DNA of 64,000 bases from Metridium senile (taxonomy: Eukaryota > Cnidaria > Anthozoa > Actiniaria > Metridiidae), in contig OX459097.1 in NCBI GenBank assembly GCA_949775045.1, positions 11,870,195 through 11,934,194 on the forward strand. Direction: 5' to 3'. Under the pieces are notes generated by a model, which was not told the DNA's origin, made no database searches, and saw only the letters and a program-made list of their open reading frames with translations. Within the stretch, counting starts at the first letter, position 1. Each line of letters opens with the position of its first letter. Shown here in pieces: positions 32,451 to 45,300 of this stretch. The position numbers were made by a program, and so were the translations under genes.

Positions 32451-32689
32451 TTTAAACGGAATATTATTCTAGGTACTGGCTCTAACAAATAACTAAGAAG
32501 CCAAAGATAAGTTATATCTTTTCGAATTATATCCATTGCTAGAAAACAACGACGCAGTTCATTTATTATCGCCTTTTATATTTGTAAAAGTGAGAATGAT
32601 TGACGGTCTGGACGTTTAATCATTCCTTATCTGACGTCATTTGTCAAAATGTATATCAAATGCACTCAGTTTTTACGGTATAAAAGTTA

Positions 32690-33900
32690 CCAGTTTTATT
32701 CGAATTGTTTTCTTAGAAACTCCTACGCAACCCACACTTTATTAACCGCTAGATATCGTATCCTTTTACCCTAATTGTTCTATATAGACACCGACGCAGT
32801 AAAAAAAAAATAGTTTAACCAATAGTTATCTATAATTTTATTCCAATTGCATGTCTTCGTAGAAACTCAATCTACGCAAGCCACTCTAGTTTTACCGCCA
32901 GTTATTGTAGATTTTTATTCCAATTGCATGTTCTTGTAGAAACTAAATCTACGCAAGCCACTCTAGTTTAACCGCCAGTTATCGTAGATTTCTACTTTTA
33001 TTGCTTTCTTATAAAAAAAACCCGACGCAATACACACTAGTTTAACCACAAGTTATTGTATATGTTTTACCATTCACTCTTGTAGATGTTTGCTCCAATT
33101 GTCACCCTAACAAACCTCTATGCAGCAGTGAACAATAATTTGAGCTGGTTTATTGTCGTGCAGATATTTTATTCAATTTGCTACATAAAAAACCGTCGCA
33201 GCCCACACTAGTTTAACCACATTGTTATGATAATTGTTTAAATCAATTCCTTTAAAAACACCGACGATATCAACAACACTTTTACCACTAGTTATCGTAT
33301 ATTTTTACTCTAATTGCATGTTTTCTGAGAAAAACCGACGCAGCCCGCATTCATTTAACCACTTGTTATCGTTCATTTTTTATTCCAATTGTTTTCTCAG
33401 AAACATCAACGGAGCCCGCACTAGTTTAACCGCTTGTTATCGTACATTTTTCACTCCAATTGTTTTCTCAGAAACATCAACGCAGCCCGCACAAGTACTA
33501 GCTAGTTTAACCGCTTGTTATCGTATAATTTTTACTCCAATTGTTTTCTCAGAAACATCAACGCAGCCCGCACAAGTACTAGCTAGTTTAACCGCTTGTT
33601 ATCGTATAATTTTTACTCCAATTGTTTTCTCAGAAATATCAACGTAGCCCGCACTAGTTTAACCGCTTGTTATCGTATGTTTTTTACTCCAATTGTTTTC
33701 TCAGAAACATCAGCGCAGCCCGCACTAGTTTAACCGCTTGTTATCGTATACTATGATATACTACTACTGTTTTTTTACTCCAATTGTTTTCTCAGAAACA
33801 TCAGCGCAGCCCGCACTAGTTTAACCGCTTGTTATCGTAAATTTGAGCTCCAATTGCTTTCATAGAAACACCGATACAGCCTGCACTATATATATCGTTT
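32690..33900. repeat. Minisatellite of about 70-100 bp, about 15 copies
   Basis: The core is CACTAGTTTAACCGCTTGTT then ATCGTATA, TTTTTACTCCAATTGTTTTC and GAAACATCARCGCAGCCCG. Copies are diverged at the left and nearly uniform at about 33400-33840. The plus ORF 33234-33647 is only the repeat translated. Confidence 0.92.
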
Positions 33901-33999
33901 ATCCGGCATTAGTAATAGCACCATTCTACTCAAACTGTCTCCTACGAAACTGCGGCGCTGTCCACTGTCCGTCGTCAAGTTCATGACGAATTATTCGGT

Positions 34000-35765
34000 G
34001 CATTTTAAAAGGTTTTTCAATCAAGCGTCGTTCTGTCTTTGTACCAGTTACGGATATTGACTAGATAGTAATGAACAATATATGACAAACGGTATTGGCT
34101 TTAACTGTGCACGCAGGAAGTGTGTCTTATGCTATCGGGCTGTTATTCCGACTGGCTTTATCTATACTTCATCAATTTTACAAGCAAATTTAGCTCTTTT
34201 GCTAATCTTGAAAACACGACAAACCGCACCCGCATGTTACATGTTTTAGTTATAACGCGAGAAATTTTAAAATTTCAAATAAAAAAATATTTATATCTCG
34301 CGACGCATATGTGTAATTTATTTTTTAATCTTTTGTCATCTTTTTATTTTTAATTTCATGTTTTCTGTGTATGTTTTTTGTCATATCTTTTGCTTTCAAT
34401 CATATATATCATGCATTCAGTCATTTCATTTTGATAATTCTAAATTTTCGTTTCTAAAAAATTGTTTATGATATTAACGAATTTTGCTTGATGCGAACTT
34501 TCAGCTAACGCCTTTTGATCATGAATTAGTAAATACTGTATACTGTTTTTCATATTCATTCATTCTAATCCAACAAGTTTTGATAATAAATTATGATATA
34601 GTTAATTAAAATTGATCTTAGAGAAAACGAATTACATCAAAATATTCGGAAAATAATAATGACAAATGCGTGTCGTGTAGCTGTAATAACCGTGCGTTAA
34701 AACTGATCTTCAAAATCACAAGTTTTTGTTTTTCGGCATTAAGCAAATCCTCAAGAATTGCACTTGAAAAACAGAAACTTATCTAACACAATAACAATGT
34801 CATTAGCTGACTAATGGCATTATTATACCGTAAAAACCAAGTGATTTCAGGTTTCACTAGGTGTCTAACTGATCTGAGGCAGATTACTGGCTAGAACATT
34901 ATAACATTTAATTAAGAAAGGAAGAAAAGGATGGAACCGAACTGAAAGTGGCAAGACGGCTGACGCACTGTCAATTAACTCGAAACCAACTTAGTGTTTT
35001 TAACTCGCGATTAAACAACTCCAGTGTGAATATACAAAGCATCTGGCCCGAGGGTAATACTTTTATTCACTTCACCGTAAAAAAAATAACAGGAACTAAG
35101 TCCTAATAATAATAAGGTACAATTTTTACACATTTGTTTGTGCCGTTGTACTGGCTTGAGATTTCAATCGATAACACGTTTATATCCGTTGCCAGTATTG
35201 TATTCATCATGGTTCAACTGAATAATTAAATACACCCTTAGTAAATCACATCATTACCATTTACTGACATATCTTCGCTAACTGCCGAAGAGAGTTCTAA
35301 AGTTACTATTTTATAATGGTTATTATTCAATCTGTCAGCTAAACAAGTACCCATGAAACGTAATCCGTAGATGTATTAACAAAACAAATCCACCTTGGTG
35401 TATATATAATATATATAATACTAGGGTATTCGCGAAAACAGGCGAATATGCTGGTAAAAGTGATATCGTAAAAAGGCTTGGATTATAATATTCGGCATGA
35501 TTTAACAATACACGTGTAGAATAACCACCTGTCCAATTTACTTTTAACGAAAGATTCATTATGATTAATACACTTAGAGCAAAATGGAAGGTCGTTGACA
35601 GTGTGTTTTTGTGTGTATGGAAGTAATGTACGCGATCCCCCGGAGTTTACTCTGAATTAAGTTAATAGGTGTTTTTTTGCACGATTTGTACTCCTTCATA
35701 AGTGATTTTTGTTTAATGTAGGCGACAAGCAAGGTTTACTTTAATGACAACTGAGAATTTTTTGC
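34000..35765. other. No gene seen
   Basis: AT-rich intergenic sequence. ORFs 34120-34353 and 35335-35559 show no recognisable motif. Confidence 0.5.
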
Positions 35766-35767
35766 CT

Positions 35768-35965
35768 TGGTATACAGTTTCAGAAATTGCTTAATTAAAA
35801 TTAATAAATGGATGAGGTTTTGTCCAGTGTACGAAAAAGCACACAAATTTCATAAACATTATAAAAACCTCGGTATACAGTTTCAGAAATTGCTTGATAA
35901 ATATATGTATGAAGTTTTGTCCAGTGTACGAAAAAGCATCTAAATTTCATAAATATTACAAAACA
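35768..35965. repeat. Tandem duplication of about 100 bp
   Basis: GGTATACAGTTTCAGAAATT then GTTTTGTCCAGTGTACGAAA occurs twice (35770, 35873). Confidence 0.9.
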
Positions 35966-36117
35966 ATTTCCCTAGGTTTTTGAAAAAAGTACATAAATAG
36001 AAAATTAAAGCTTTCCTGATCAGTCTCGTCGTAGTAAGGTTTTTTCCTTGCTTTCGTAAAGTATTTTTAGTTTTAAGAAATGCTTTTTAGTTCTACTATA
36101 TACTCAATGCCTGTTTT

Positions 36118-36412
36118 AATGGATGGATGGATCCATGTATAAACTGAAAGAATGAATGATTGGATTGATAGATGGATAGGTAAAAGATAGGTAAAACTGA
36201 TGAATGAGATTATGGTGAATCAATGAATAGATATTGAAAGAATCAATGAATGAATAAATTGATGGATGAATGGATGAATGAATAAATGGATGGATACACG
36301 AATGAATGGATTACTGAATGAGTGAATACTCATCTAATGGATAATTACGTGAATGGATAAATGAATTAATAAATGAATGGATAAATGAATGATATGAGTG
36401 AATTAATGGATT
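36118..36412. repeat. Degenerate (GAAT/GGAT)n repeat
   Basis: ATGGATGGATGAATGAATAA-type tetranucleotides with many changes. Confidence 0.9.
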
Positions 36413-36969
36413 TCTCAATAGGACGCATTCTTGCTGAAATAAGCATTAATCAAAAGAAAACCAAATAGTCATTTCTTTTTTGTCTACATGTTTTAATGTT
36501 GGGGACCTGTATATAAGTTTTCCTAAATGTCAACTATAGTTTTTCTCTGGCCATCAGTTTAAAAAAAAGCTTAATCCAAAATGAGCTGGTAAATTTTATT
36601 AAATGTAAAGAAGCTGAGTCATGATTAGCTGTATTCCTCTGTCAACTGTGATTTCTCCCTAGTATGTATATAGGAATCTCTTGATTAAAAGTAAACCACA
36701 AATCGAATATGGTTAAATTAACAAGCCCCTACATATGTCAACCACTCGTCAAATCACGGGTCGACAGTGATTTCATTCAATGCAAATAAAATACTTCTGC
36801 TCTAATCATTTATCCCACCTTTTACTCTAGCTACTGACTACCTCTTTATATGAAGGCGTAGTCATGTGTAATGCTGTTGCTTTGTACTGTGTCAGTAAGT
36901 GAGCGTTACAAATTAAAAAAAAATCTCTGGAAAAATATATCGCTGGAACGTTGTTTTCTGTTGTTTCCT

Positions 36970-37163
36970 TTTTGTACAGCTATATACAACTAATTGCAAG
37001 AACGTTGTCCTGACTTTTGTAATTTAGTGGGAAAGGAATTATTTTAAAGACAAAAGATCACTTAAGCTGAACTCTTTCTTTTGTTATTCCTTTCTTACTA
37101 AATTACTAAATTACTAATTTTCTTTTTTCATGTGACAACATTCTTGCAATTAGGTGTAGTTAG
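36970..37163. mobile_element. Foldback MITE, same family as 21111-21293
   Basis: Ends CTAATTGCAAGAACGTTGTC and GACAACATTCTTGCAATTAG form a terminal inverted pair. The centre has CTGAACTCTTTCTTTTGTTA. Confidence 0.8.
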
Positions 37164-37372
37164 TTTTTCCTTCTTGAGATTTTCCTATATTTTATATCAA
37201 ATTAAACTAACTTTTGTCGACTGAACATTGGCCTTTTTCATACTAGAAGACGGACTAATCGTCTTACGACGGTGTAAAAACGGGACTGTCTGATTTTATT
37301 AATTCACTGATTAGACGAACAAATTTACGGACGATTTGTAGGTCGATTTGTAATCGATGTGCGATTTTGCTG

Positions 37373-37690
37373 TCCTCTAGTGTCAGATGGTATGTGCCGT
37401 TGATTGTTTCAACACTATTATATTGCCGTGAAACAAACTGTTCAGTCTTACGCCTCATGGGTATTCAGTTCCATGCAGATCAGCGCTAGCAGGTTCAGTT
37501 GGGATGTGTTCCTCTTTCATATATTCTTATATCAAACAATATCCACATACAGTCCATGCTCTAGTGTCAGATGGCATGGGCCGTTGATTGTTATTGCAAA
37601 CTAACTGTTTAGTCATTATTCTTTGGGATGTGTTCCTCTTTCACATATTCTTATTTCAAGCAGTATCTCCATACCGTCCAGGCTGCTCTT
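37373..37690. repeat. Imperfect tandem duplication of about 185 bp
   Basis: CTCTAGTGTCAGATGGYATG then GCCGTTGATTGTT, and GGGATGTGTTCCTCTTTCAY, occur in both copies (from about 37375 and 37560). Copy 2 has lost about 60 bp internally. Confidence 0.8.
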
Positions 37691-38288
37691 TTCAACAAAC
37701 TGTTTTCTAGTTATTTAAGTAATACTCAGCCTATAATCCTAGATAGCACGTGAGATACTCTTTTGTATTAGTAAAGCCGGTCCCGGTAAGGAAAGGAATG
37801 ATCGAATAGATAAATACAGTGTCGCATCCATAACAATTTCAAGGGTATAACTGCAACGTCTTTTTTAGTTCTTATCTAAATGTCAATTATTATTATCATT
37901 TTAATTCCAAAGGGGGGTGACTACACCGTCACCCATGCTCAGTATTTACCCCCGGATCCGCCTTTCGAATCAGTACACGAATCAAAAAAAAAACAATACT
38001 GAATTATGTCAGTGGGTTTTGTCTCAAAGTTTTGACTAATTTACCAACAATGAAGCTTATATGAATGAGCTCTTTATAAATAAAACTCATTAATAATATT
38101 CATGAGAAATTGAGAAAAGAAATCACAACCATAGAAGAGGTTGTATATCACATATACAGTTTCGTTCTGAGGGCATAAGCTTAAACTTTAATTTTCTCGG
38201 ACAGATACTTTTTTATTGCAATTCAATTTGATAATTAGTAAAATATGAAAGAACTAACGTTTGAGTTTCATAAGTACTATACATTAAT

Positions 38289-38356
38289 CGCGTCCGATCT
38301 GTATAAGATATATCCAGGGCTGGACGTGTCACTGTATCTTATACGGATCGAACGCG
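38289..38356. repeat. Short foldback hairpin just beyond the PRDM12 3' end
   Basis: The 22-bp arms CGCGTCCGATCTGTATAAGA and complement have two mismatches, with a 24-base loop. It lies about 630 bp downstream of the PRDM12 stop. Confidence 0.65.
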
Positions 38357-38986
38357 AATTTCGTGAAGAGTACAAGTACTTGTCTATTGCTCATTGGCGC
38401 CACAAAATAACGATTTCTGCCCAACCCTTAACCAACAAAAGTGCTACTTGAATAATCACGTTACTAAATCTTATACGTGGTCAATTTAAGGATTTTATTA
38501 CAAAGATATTACAAAAGTACAAAATATATCTACATGCTTATATACAACAAACTCTTGAACGTTCTTGATGATGGGGGTTTGGAAATGTGAATGATTTTCA
38601 TTATTGATTAATTCTCAAATTCTCATCTAAATTTTGATTTGGCTCAATTTTAACTGTCCTGTAATCACACAGATCATTAAAATATATGGGGGAGAAGAGG
38701 TTTTTACCTCGTTTTCTTTCATACTTTAATATAATATACTAAACATCTTTCAAAGTATCTTTCCATTTTTAAAATACTCAAAGAATTTTTAGTTCTGAAC
38801 AATACAACTGCAAAAATGCGAAACTATGAAAACCATGGATTTTGAAAAGAAAATTCCCTCCATAATTTTAACTTCCTTGATCAGTCAGTGTTCAAAAACC
38901 AAAAGTTCTTTGAGAATTCTAAAAATCCAAAATACTTAGAAACGAGTTACTATTGGTTGGATATTATTAAAAATTAAATTATCTAA

Positions 38987-39384
38987 TTATTGAACTGGAG
39001 AGTCTAAGTCCAATGAATGTCTTGAAGTCCTTTCTGTGTAAGAATCAGCTAATTCTTCAGTTACTAATCGATTTTTTGGCGGCCGATGACGAGCTGATTT
39101 CTGGTGAGCGCGTAAACCAGCCAGTTGCGAATAAGCATAATGACACACAGTGCATTTGTATGGCTTTTCACCCGTATGTAATCGCGTATGGTTCCTTAAA
39201 GTTGATGACTGTGAAAAAGACTTTTTGCAATACTTGCATTGGAATGGTTTCTCGAGGGTATGAATGCGCATGTGCGAACGGAGGTTACTTCTGGAATTGA
39301 AGCCACGTCGGCAAAGAGTACATTTTAGACGACCGGGAGTGCCACTTGGTTTTTCTTGTGTAAACTTACAAACAACTGGTTCTT
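38987..39384 (-). CDS. PRDM12: PRDM12 exon 4 (three C2H2 zinc fingers and C-terminal tail, residues 257-388)
   Basis: The acceptor TTTACAG supplies the last two bases of the split codon. Zinc ligands: finger 1 C278, C281, H294, H298; finger 2 C306, C309, H322, H326; finger 3 C334, C337, H350, H356, with a longer His-His spacing. Linkers are TLEKPF and TGEKPY. After RHRPP the 30-residue tail is rich in Ser, Thr, Glu and Asp and has no poly-alanine. The stop is TAA at 38987-38989. The ORF track continues upstream of the acceptor into the intron, which is not coding. Confidence 0.96.
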
Positions 39385-42300
39385 CTGTAAAGAAATAAGA
39401 GAGGAACTTGTTAATTAATATACACAATATGTAATTAAAAAAAAGTAAGGAACCGTATACAATAAACTTTCGATGCATTGAATAAATTGTTAAAATACAC
39501 AATGTTATTTATACTCAAAAATAACCATTTTTTCAAGCATTTTAAGTTCTAAGAAACATAGTTGTTAATAAAACACATCATTTTTAACTTAAATACAATA
39601 AAAACAAACATATTTCTAGTGCAACAATATTCTTTATATCTAACATATATAAATTACAGCGCAAAAAAAACAAAGATTTCTGTAGTTTTTTCCAAGCAAT
39701 TAATACTGCGAAGAAAACCGAAATGAACATGTACAAATTCATTCACACATTGTAATTACCAAATAACCAATCAGTTTGCCGACCATTTTTTTCTAAAGAA
39801 AATTACTCAACACATACATTGTAAATTATTAACTAAAGAAATTCCTAGCCATTTTATGCTAAAAAACTTAATTGTCACAAAATAATTGTCACATACCAAA
39901 GCAAATAACTAATTCTTGCTGCTAAATCAAAAAATTCAATATGGTGTATTTTTTCTTGTCGAAATAACTTTTACTTAATATAGGATTGAATCAAAAATTC
40001 ATTTCAATTCCAATTATTCTATTTCTGTTAATCACTTTTACAAAGCACACTTTTACAAATGGATAATTATTCGCGATTATTTTCTGTCTGTTATACAACT
40101 GAATTACTTAATGTATATACACGCACGCAAAACATTCCCTAGGCCCTGGCCTATTTAAAAAAAAATTTAATATACATACTCTCATTTCATCACAAATAAC
40201 CAATTTCTTTAAATCAAAACCATAGTGTTTATATAATGATAGTGGTTTCCTCTGTACATCTTAAAATATTTACGCCAATATAAAGTACTCTGTGATTAAA
40301 CAAAAAACGGGTTTTAATTTACTCGATGAAATCGAAAATACTGTCTTGTGTGTAGAATGTTACAATTTCTTTAAATCAAAACCATGGTGGTTATTCAAAG
40401 GTGGTGGTTTCCTCTGTATATCTTAAAATATTTACGCCAATATAAAGTACTATGTGATTAAACAAAAAACGGGTTTTAATTTACTCGATGAAATCGAAAA
40501 TAATGTCTTGTGTGTAGAATGTTACAATTTCTTTAAATCAAAACCATGGTGGTTATTCAAAGGTGGTGGTTTCCTCTGTACATCTTAAAATATTTACGCC
40601 AATATAAAGTACTCTGTGATTAAACAAAAAACAGGTTTTAATTTACTCGATGATTTCGAAAATACTGCCTTGTGTCACCGTAGAATATTAACAGGTTATT
40701 GATCAATGATGGTGGTTTCCTCTGTATATCTTAAAATATTTACGCCAATATAAAGTACTCTGTGATTAAACAAAAAACGGGTTTTAATTTACTCGGTGAA
40801 ATCAAAAATAATGCCTTGTGTGTAGAATGTTACAATTTCTTTAAATCAAAACCATGGTGGTTATTCAAAGGTGGTGGTTTCCTCTGTATATCTTAAAATA
40901 TTTACGCCAATATAAAGTACTCTGTGATTAAACAAAAAACGGGTTTTAATTTACTCGGTGAAATCGAAAATAATGTCTTGTGTGTAGAGTGTTATATAGT
41001 ACTCTGTTCCTGCACTTGACCACAGTGATTATAATTAATTCGCGGAAATGCGAATAAACGCTAAAACCATAATTATTACTATGTACCTTGCAATCACAAG
41101 CCCAATACCCCAAATTATGTATTTTGGTTTTAGATGATATTGCACGGCAAAGTGCTGTATGATATTTCATAGACAAATATAAAACAGTCAGCAGGTTTCT
41201 TCTTTTATGATCATCTTTAACAAAGTAAATAGTTTTGCATTCAGTAAAGTAGTACGTTAAGTAATAATAAAAAACTTATAATAATTATAGTTAAAATACT
41301 TAATTTTCTTTAATTTTACTTTAAGCAAAATAGCTTTAACTTGAATAAAGTTTAGCAAAAAACGACTTTTTGTGAGATGTTTAAGTTCAGTATCTTCTAT
41401 TTGATCGCTTTTATGCTAAAACCATTTGCTTTTCCTTCAGTTTTGTCATTTTCAAACAAATAGCTTTAACTGTTCAGAAAACTGATCAGAAATTACAGTT
41501 CAAGACCTTTTTTCTTTTTGTAAATTTTGAAAATAGATAAATTTTCTGAAATAGTTCTATTTTCAGTGAATTCATGTAAATAACTGAACCTGTCACCCTT
41601 TTTTGTGGTGAAAAAGTAACTGCCCTGATTTTGATCACATTTAGTATAAGCTACTATAAGGTCATTTTATCTCGACGTAAAATAAATCTTTGTACACAAT
41701 GCAGTGATAAAGATTTACATTGGGTGTCTTTTCACCTGGTTGTTAAGAACGCGTGATTGAAAATGAAACTTAATGCCAGGGGGAAATGGATTCCCACTAG
41801 CTCAACCATGTCACTGGGGGGTATTTGGCTTGTTTTCTGAAAGCATGGATAAAATCACCCACAAAACAAAGTAAATCATTTTAAGAGGAAGGCATGAGTA
41901 ATCGAAGGAGGTTTTTACCAACGAGACTTACTAAAAATCCTAATATTGAATCAAATTGATGAGATAAGATCGAGCAATTCTTTAGTTTTGTACACAAATT
42001 AATTCGAAAGTACAACACAATGAAACATTTATTAAAAGGCCTAATAAATATATAGCCTTGCTTTGCTAAAAAGCCTCTCAGTGATTTTTTTCTCGTTAAT
42101 GCATCGCGGGCCAGCTGCTTGCATAACAAAACCCAAATCTGGTTCCTCTCTTAAATAAGAAATTACCGACTGGAGTTGTTTTCTCTGAATAATTATAAAA
42201 CGAACTGCGTAATTCTAAAATCACGGAAAATTGGCAAACAAATAGAGTGATTTCTTGAAAAGTAAAAAAATGATAATTACCGAACAGACAATTAGTATAC

Positions 42301-45300
42301 AATTCGAGTTGCTTTTGTAAAGAAAATTCCAGAACGCACCGTAAAATTAACAAATAAATTGGGCCATCTCTTAGAAAAGTATTAAAGTCGACAATTGGTG
42401 GACAAAAGGTCACAAGGTTATAAGGCGTGACTCATGCCAGAGAACCGTGTACTCTTCAATGTACAATTCTATTGTATCTCCTCGACCGTACATTGTACAT
42501 CGAAAGCTACCCGTGTTCATTGTTTCCACACACGAGCCCCATAACAGACTTATAATGCCCTATTGTGCGCAACTCAATGAAATAACTTGAATACTAATTC
42601 CGAGACAGATTTTTGCTGAGCGCAGCGCGCGAGGTGGATATTACTAAGAGATAGTTTAGACCATCTGTTACCACCGTAGCCTTTTCAATTGAACTTTTTA
42701 AGAAATGATTATGAGCCGTTTTTGATGTCCGTAACATGTTTAAGGATCCCCTACGCAGTGGGCTATCTGAATACATTATCGATTGGTTGAGTAAGTTACT
42801 TACTAAATGGACTTGTATTAACGAAAACGGCCTAAGAGAAATTACACGACGACAAAGGGATACTGGAAATACTAGCTAAAAACGACACGGCGAGTTGAGC
42901 ATGTTTTAATTAATCAGAAATATGGTTTAAAGATCACTTTAATACCAGCTGCTCAGACAGTATAAAAAGTCGTAATTAAGTCTAACAATCTTGTATGTCT
43001 ATCTTAGGATTTTCATTTTTCTTTACAAAAAGGGCTCGAATCTAATTAGAAGTGGAAACTTGGTACTAGAAAATGGGATTGTAATTAGGATGAAAACCTG
43101 TATATGACACCCCTTCTTGAGAACTAAATGAATCGAAATGTGTTGTTTGTCTAATCATTAATACTAAGTCCAACTTTTTATTATTTTGTATTTTTAAGTA
43201 GAACGAAAACAAACAGTCCTAAGTTGAGTTTTAACACCATCTAAACATTATGTTTTCGCTGTTTTCTTGCCCCCAGACAAAACCTTTTATAATATGATAA
43301 TAGTATACTATAGCCAACGTCTGCTGGGTAATCTATAAGCTTATAATGTATTAAAATGCTTAAAGCATTTCTGGTGAATCTATTTGGCAAGTAGTTGGTC
43401 TTACGAAGAAGATTGTGTTTCATAAAACCCAATGTGATTATCATCAACCAACAAAGAAGAACCCACCTGCCTCTTAATCACAAAAACACAACTTGACCAA
43501 CTTAAACCCCTCTATTGCACCATCTATCTTTCAATATCGGCACTGAAACATAACTTAACCTTGCTATAATCATTTTATAGTATATTCTAGTCTATATATC
43601 GTAGTAAACGAAGGTGTTTTAGTAGTTAAGTGTGTTCACCTCATATGTTTGTCGAGTCCCTTTCTTTCATTTTAGTAGGTTTAAATAAACTTTGTCTTAA
43701 TTGATCTCTGTTAAACATACTGTATTGGGTGCGTTTACAAATCATTATAGTTTAGCATGGTTAATTTATATCGTCCTCTACTAATTGATTTCTATGAAAG
43801 ATCCCTAAATTAATGATCTCGGCTCCAGATGTTTCGCTCCTTTTCAAAAGTATGTTTTTATTTTATTCAAAGGAAACAGTAAAAGAACTTGAACTAATAA
43901 TTACAATTACCACTGGAGCTGTTTTTTATTATCTATTTTTTATATTTTTCAAAGAGACTCATGGCTCGCTTAATAAAAAACCAAAGCTGTTACATTGTCG
44001 CGGGCATTACTTTGACTACACTGGTTCGTGATTTGTCCCCCAATTTTGTAAAGAACTGTTTTTGATTAAAACAATGCACGCGCGAGCTCATTGTAAAAAA
44101 ATGCGGGCACGCTACGAAGAATACTTCTGGTCGATTACTTATTTAAGCGAACGCTGTTATTCTCGTCTCAAAATGCGCTCAAAATCCGTGACAAATGTAC
44201 ACAAGATAATAGTAGTATAGTAAATTCTAGACTACAAGCAGGTAATATCAATAGATAGTATCTTATATCCGAGTAAAAAAAAAGCCCGCGTCCTTCCACT
44301 TGGACTCTAAAACAACACCACTTTGCAATTACCTCAACGTCATATTTAGTTCTCTTTGGAAACTTAAACAATCTAAGCATTGTCTATCTTAACTGTACAC
44401 GATATAATTGGTTCGGTTTGAAGGGGCAAGGATTGAAAAAGCATTACGAACAATTGCAATCAATACTTGTTTTCCATACACCACTTTTGTCGTCTCGGTA
44501 ATTTTGTAATTCTACTTTGAAGCAAGTTTTTGAAAAGCGTAATTCATCCACTTGTGTGTATATACATGCACGTCTCCATTTTCTAATTACTTATGAGTTG
44601 TTTAATACTCGCACGATTTAAGCCTTATTATTACGGTATTGAGAGATTTGTTTTTTACAATCCAGACTGATCGAAAGATAAAGGTACTTCCATACATCAT
44701 TTGATTTGCTGGTGCTCAATAAAGAGCGACATGTTTCAATAAACCACTCAAAATGCTATAAAACATACATGGTATAATCTCCACTGATATATACACCATA
44801 ACAATCATTTGATGGCCTATATTGACCCACTAACTCGCGGCAAGGGTGATGCTACTTGAAAAACAAGCAAAGAATGCTGTACACTCTAAGTAGAGCGGAA
44901 GATAAAACTCCCCTACATTAACTCTAAGAGTCTATAAGAATAAAAAACAATTTATCATAACAGAAATCAAAAGGAAGCCGTCACAGTGGCTGAGATTTGA
45001 GTTGTAGATAATCAACAGTGTAGATTGTACTTACGAGAAATCGGTGAAGGAAGTTCACCAGGAAGGCTTTTGCGACGCCTGCGAGAGTAATCATTGACCG
45101 GCGGTATTCCCGGCACGCCGAGAAACTGCATATACGTGCCTCCATACCATACTAGCAATTCCTGATCCGGCGGTACGTCTTTAATGGCCCGGTAATAAAT
45201 ATTGCCACCGCATTGAAAAACTTCGAGGTTTTGTTCCTGTTCGTTTCGAGCGCAGTTCACAAATCCCATCCAATTTCGCGGGCTTTCGTCTTTTGCGTCG

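Noticed and set aside
33234..33647. 137-codon plus-strand ORF with repeated Thr-Ala-Cys-Tyr-Arg blocks
   Set aside because: It is the minisatellite at 32690-33900 in translation; frame is not kept across all units.
37264..37458. Possible HTH-containing exon on the minus strand (SKIAHRLQIDLQIVRKF)
   Set aside because: Superficially helix-turn-helix-like, but it overlaps a 185-bp tandem duplication and has no neighbouring exons or known homologue.
39013..39300. 95-codon plus-strand ORF
   Set aside because: Antisense shadow of the PRDM12 zinc-finger exon.
38987..39502. PRDM12 zinc-finger exon starting at the ORF-track ATG (39502)
   Set aside because: The region above 39384 is intron: a TTTCTTTACAG acceptor sits at 39385 and restores frame with exon 3; the extra residues have no PRDM12 similarity.
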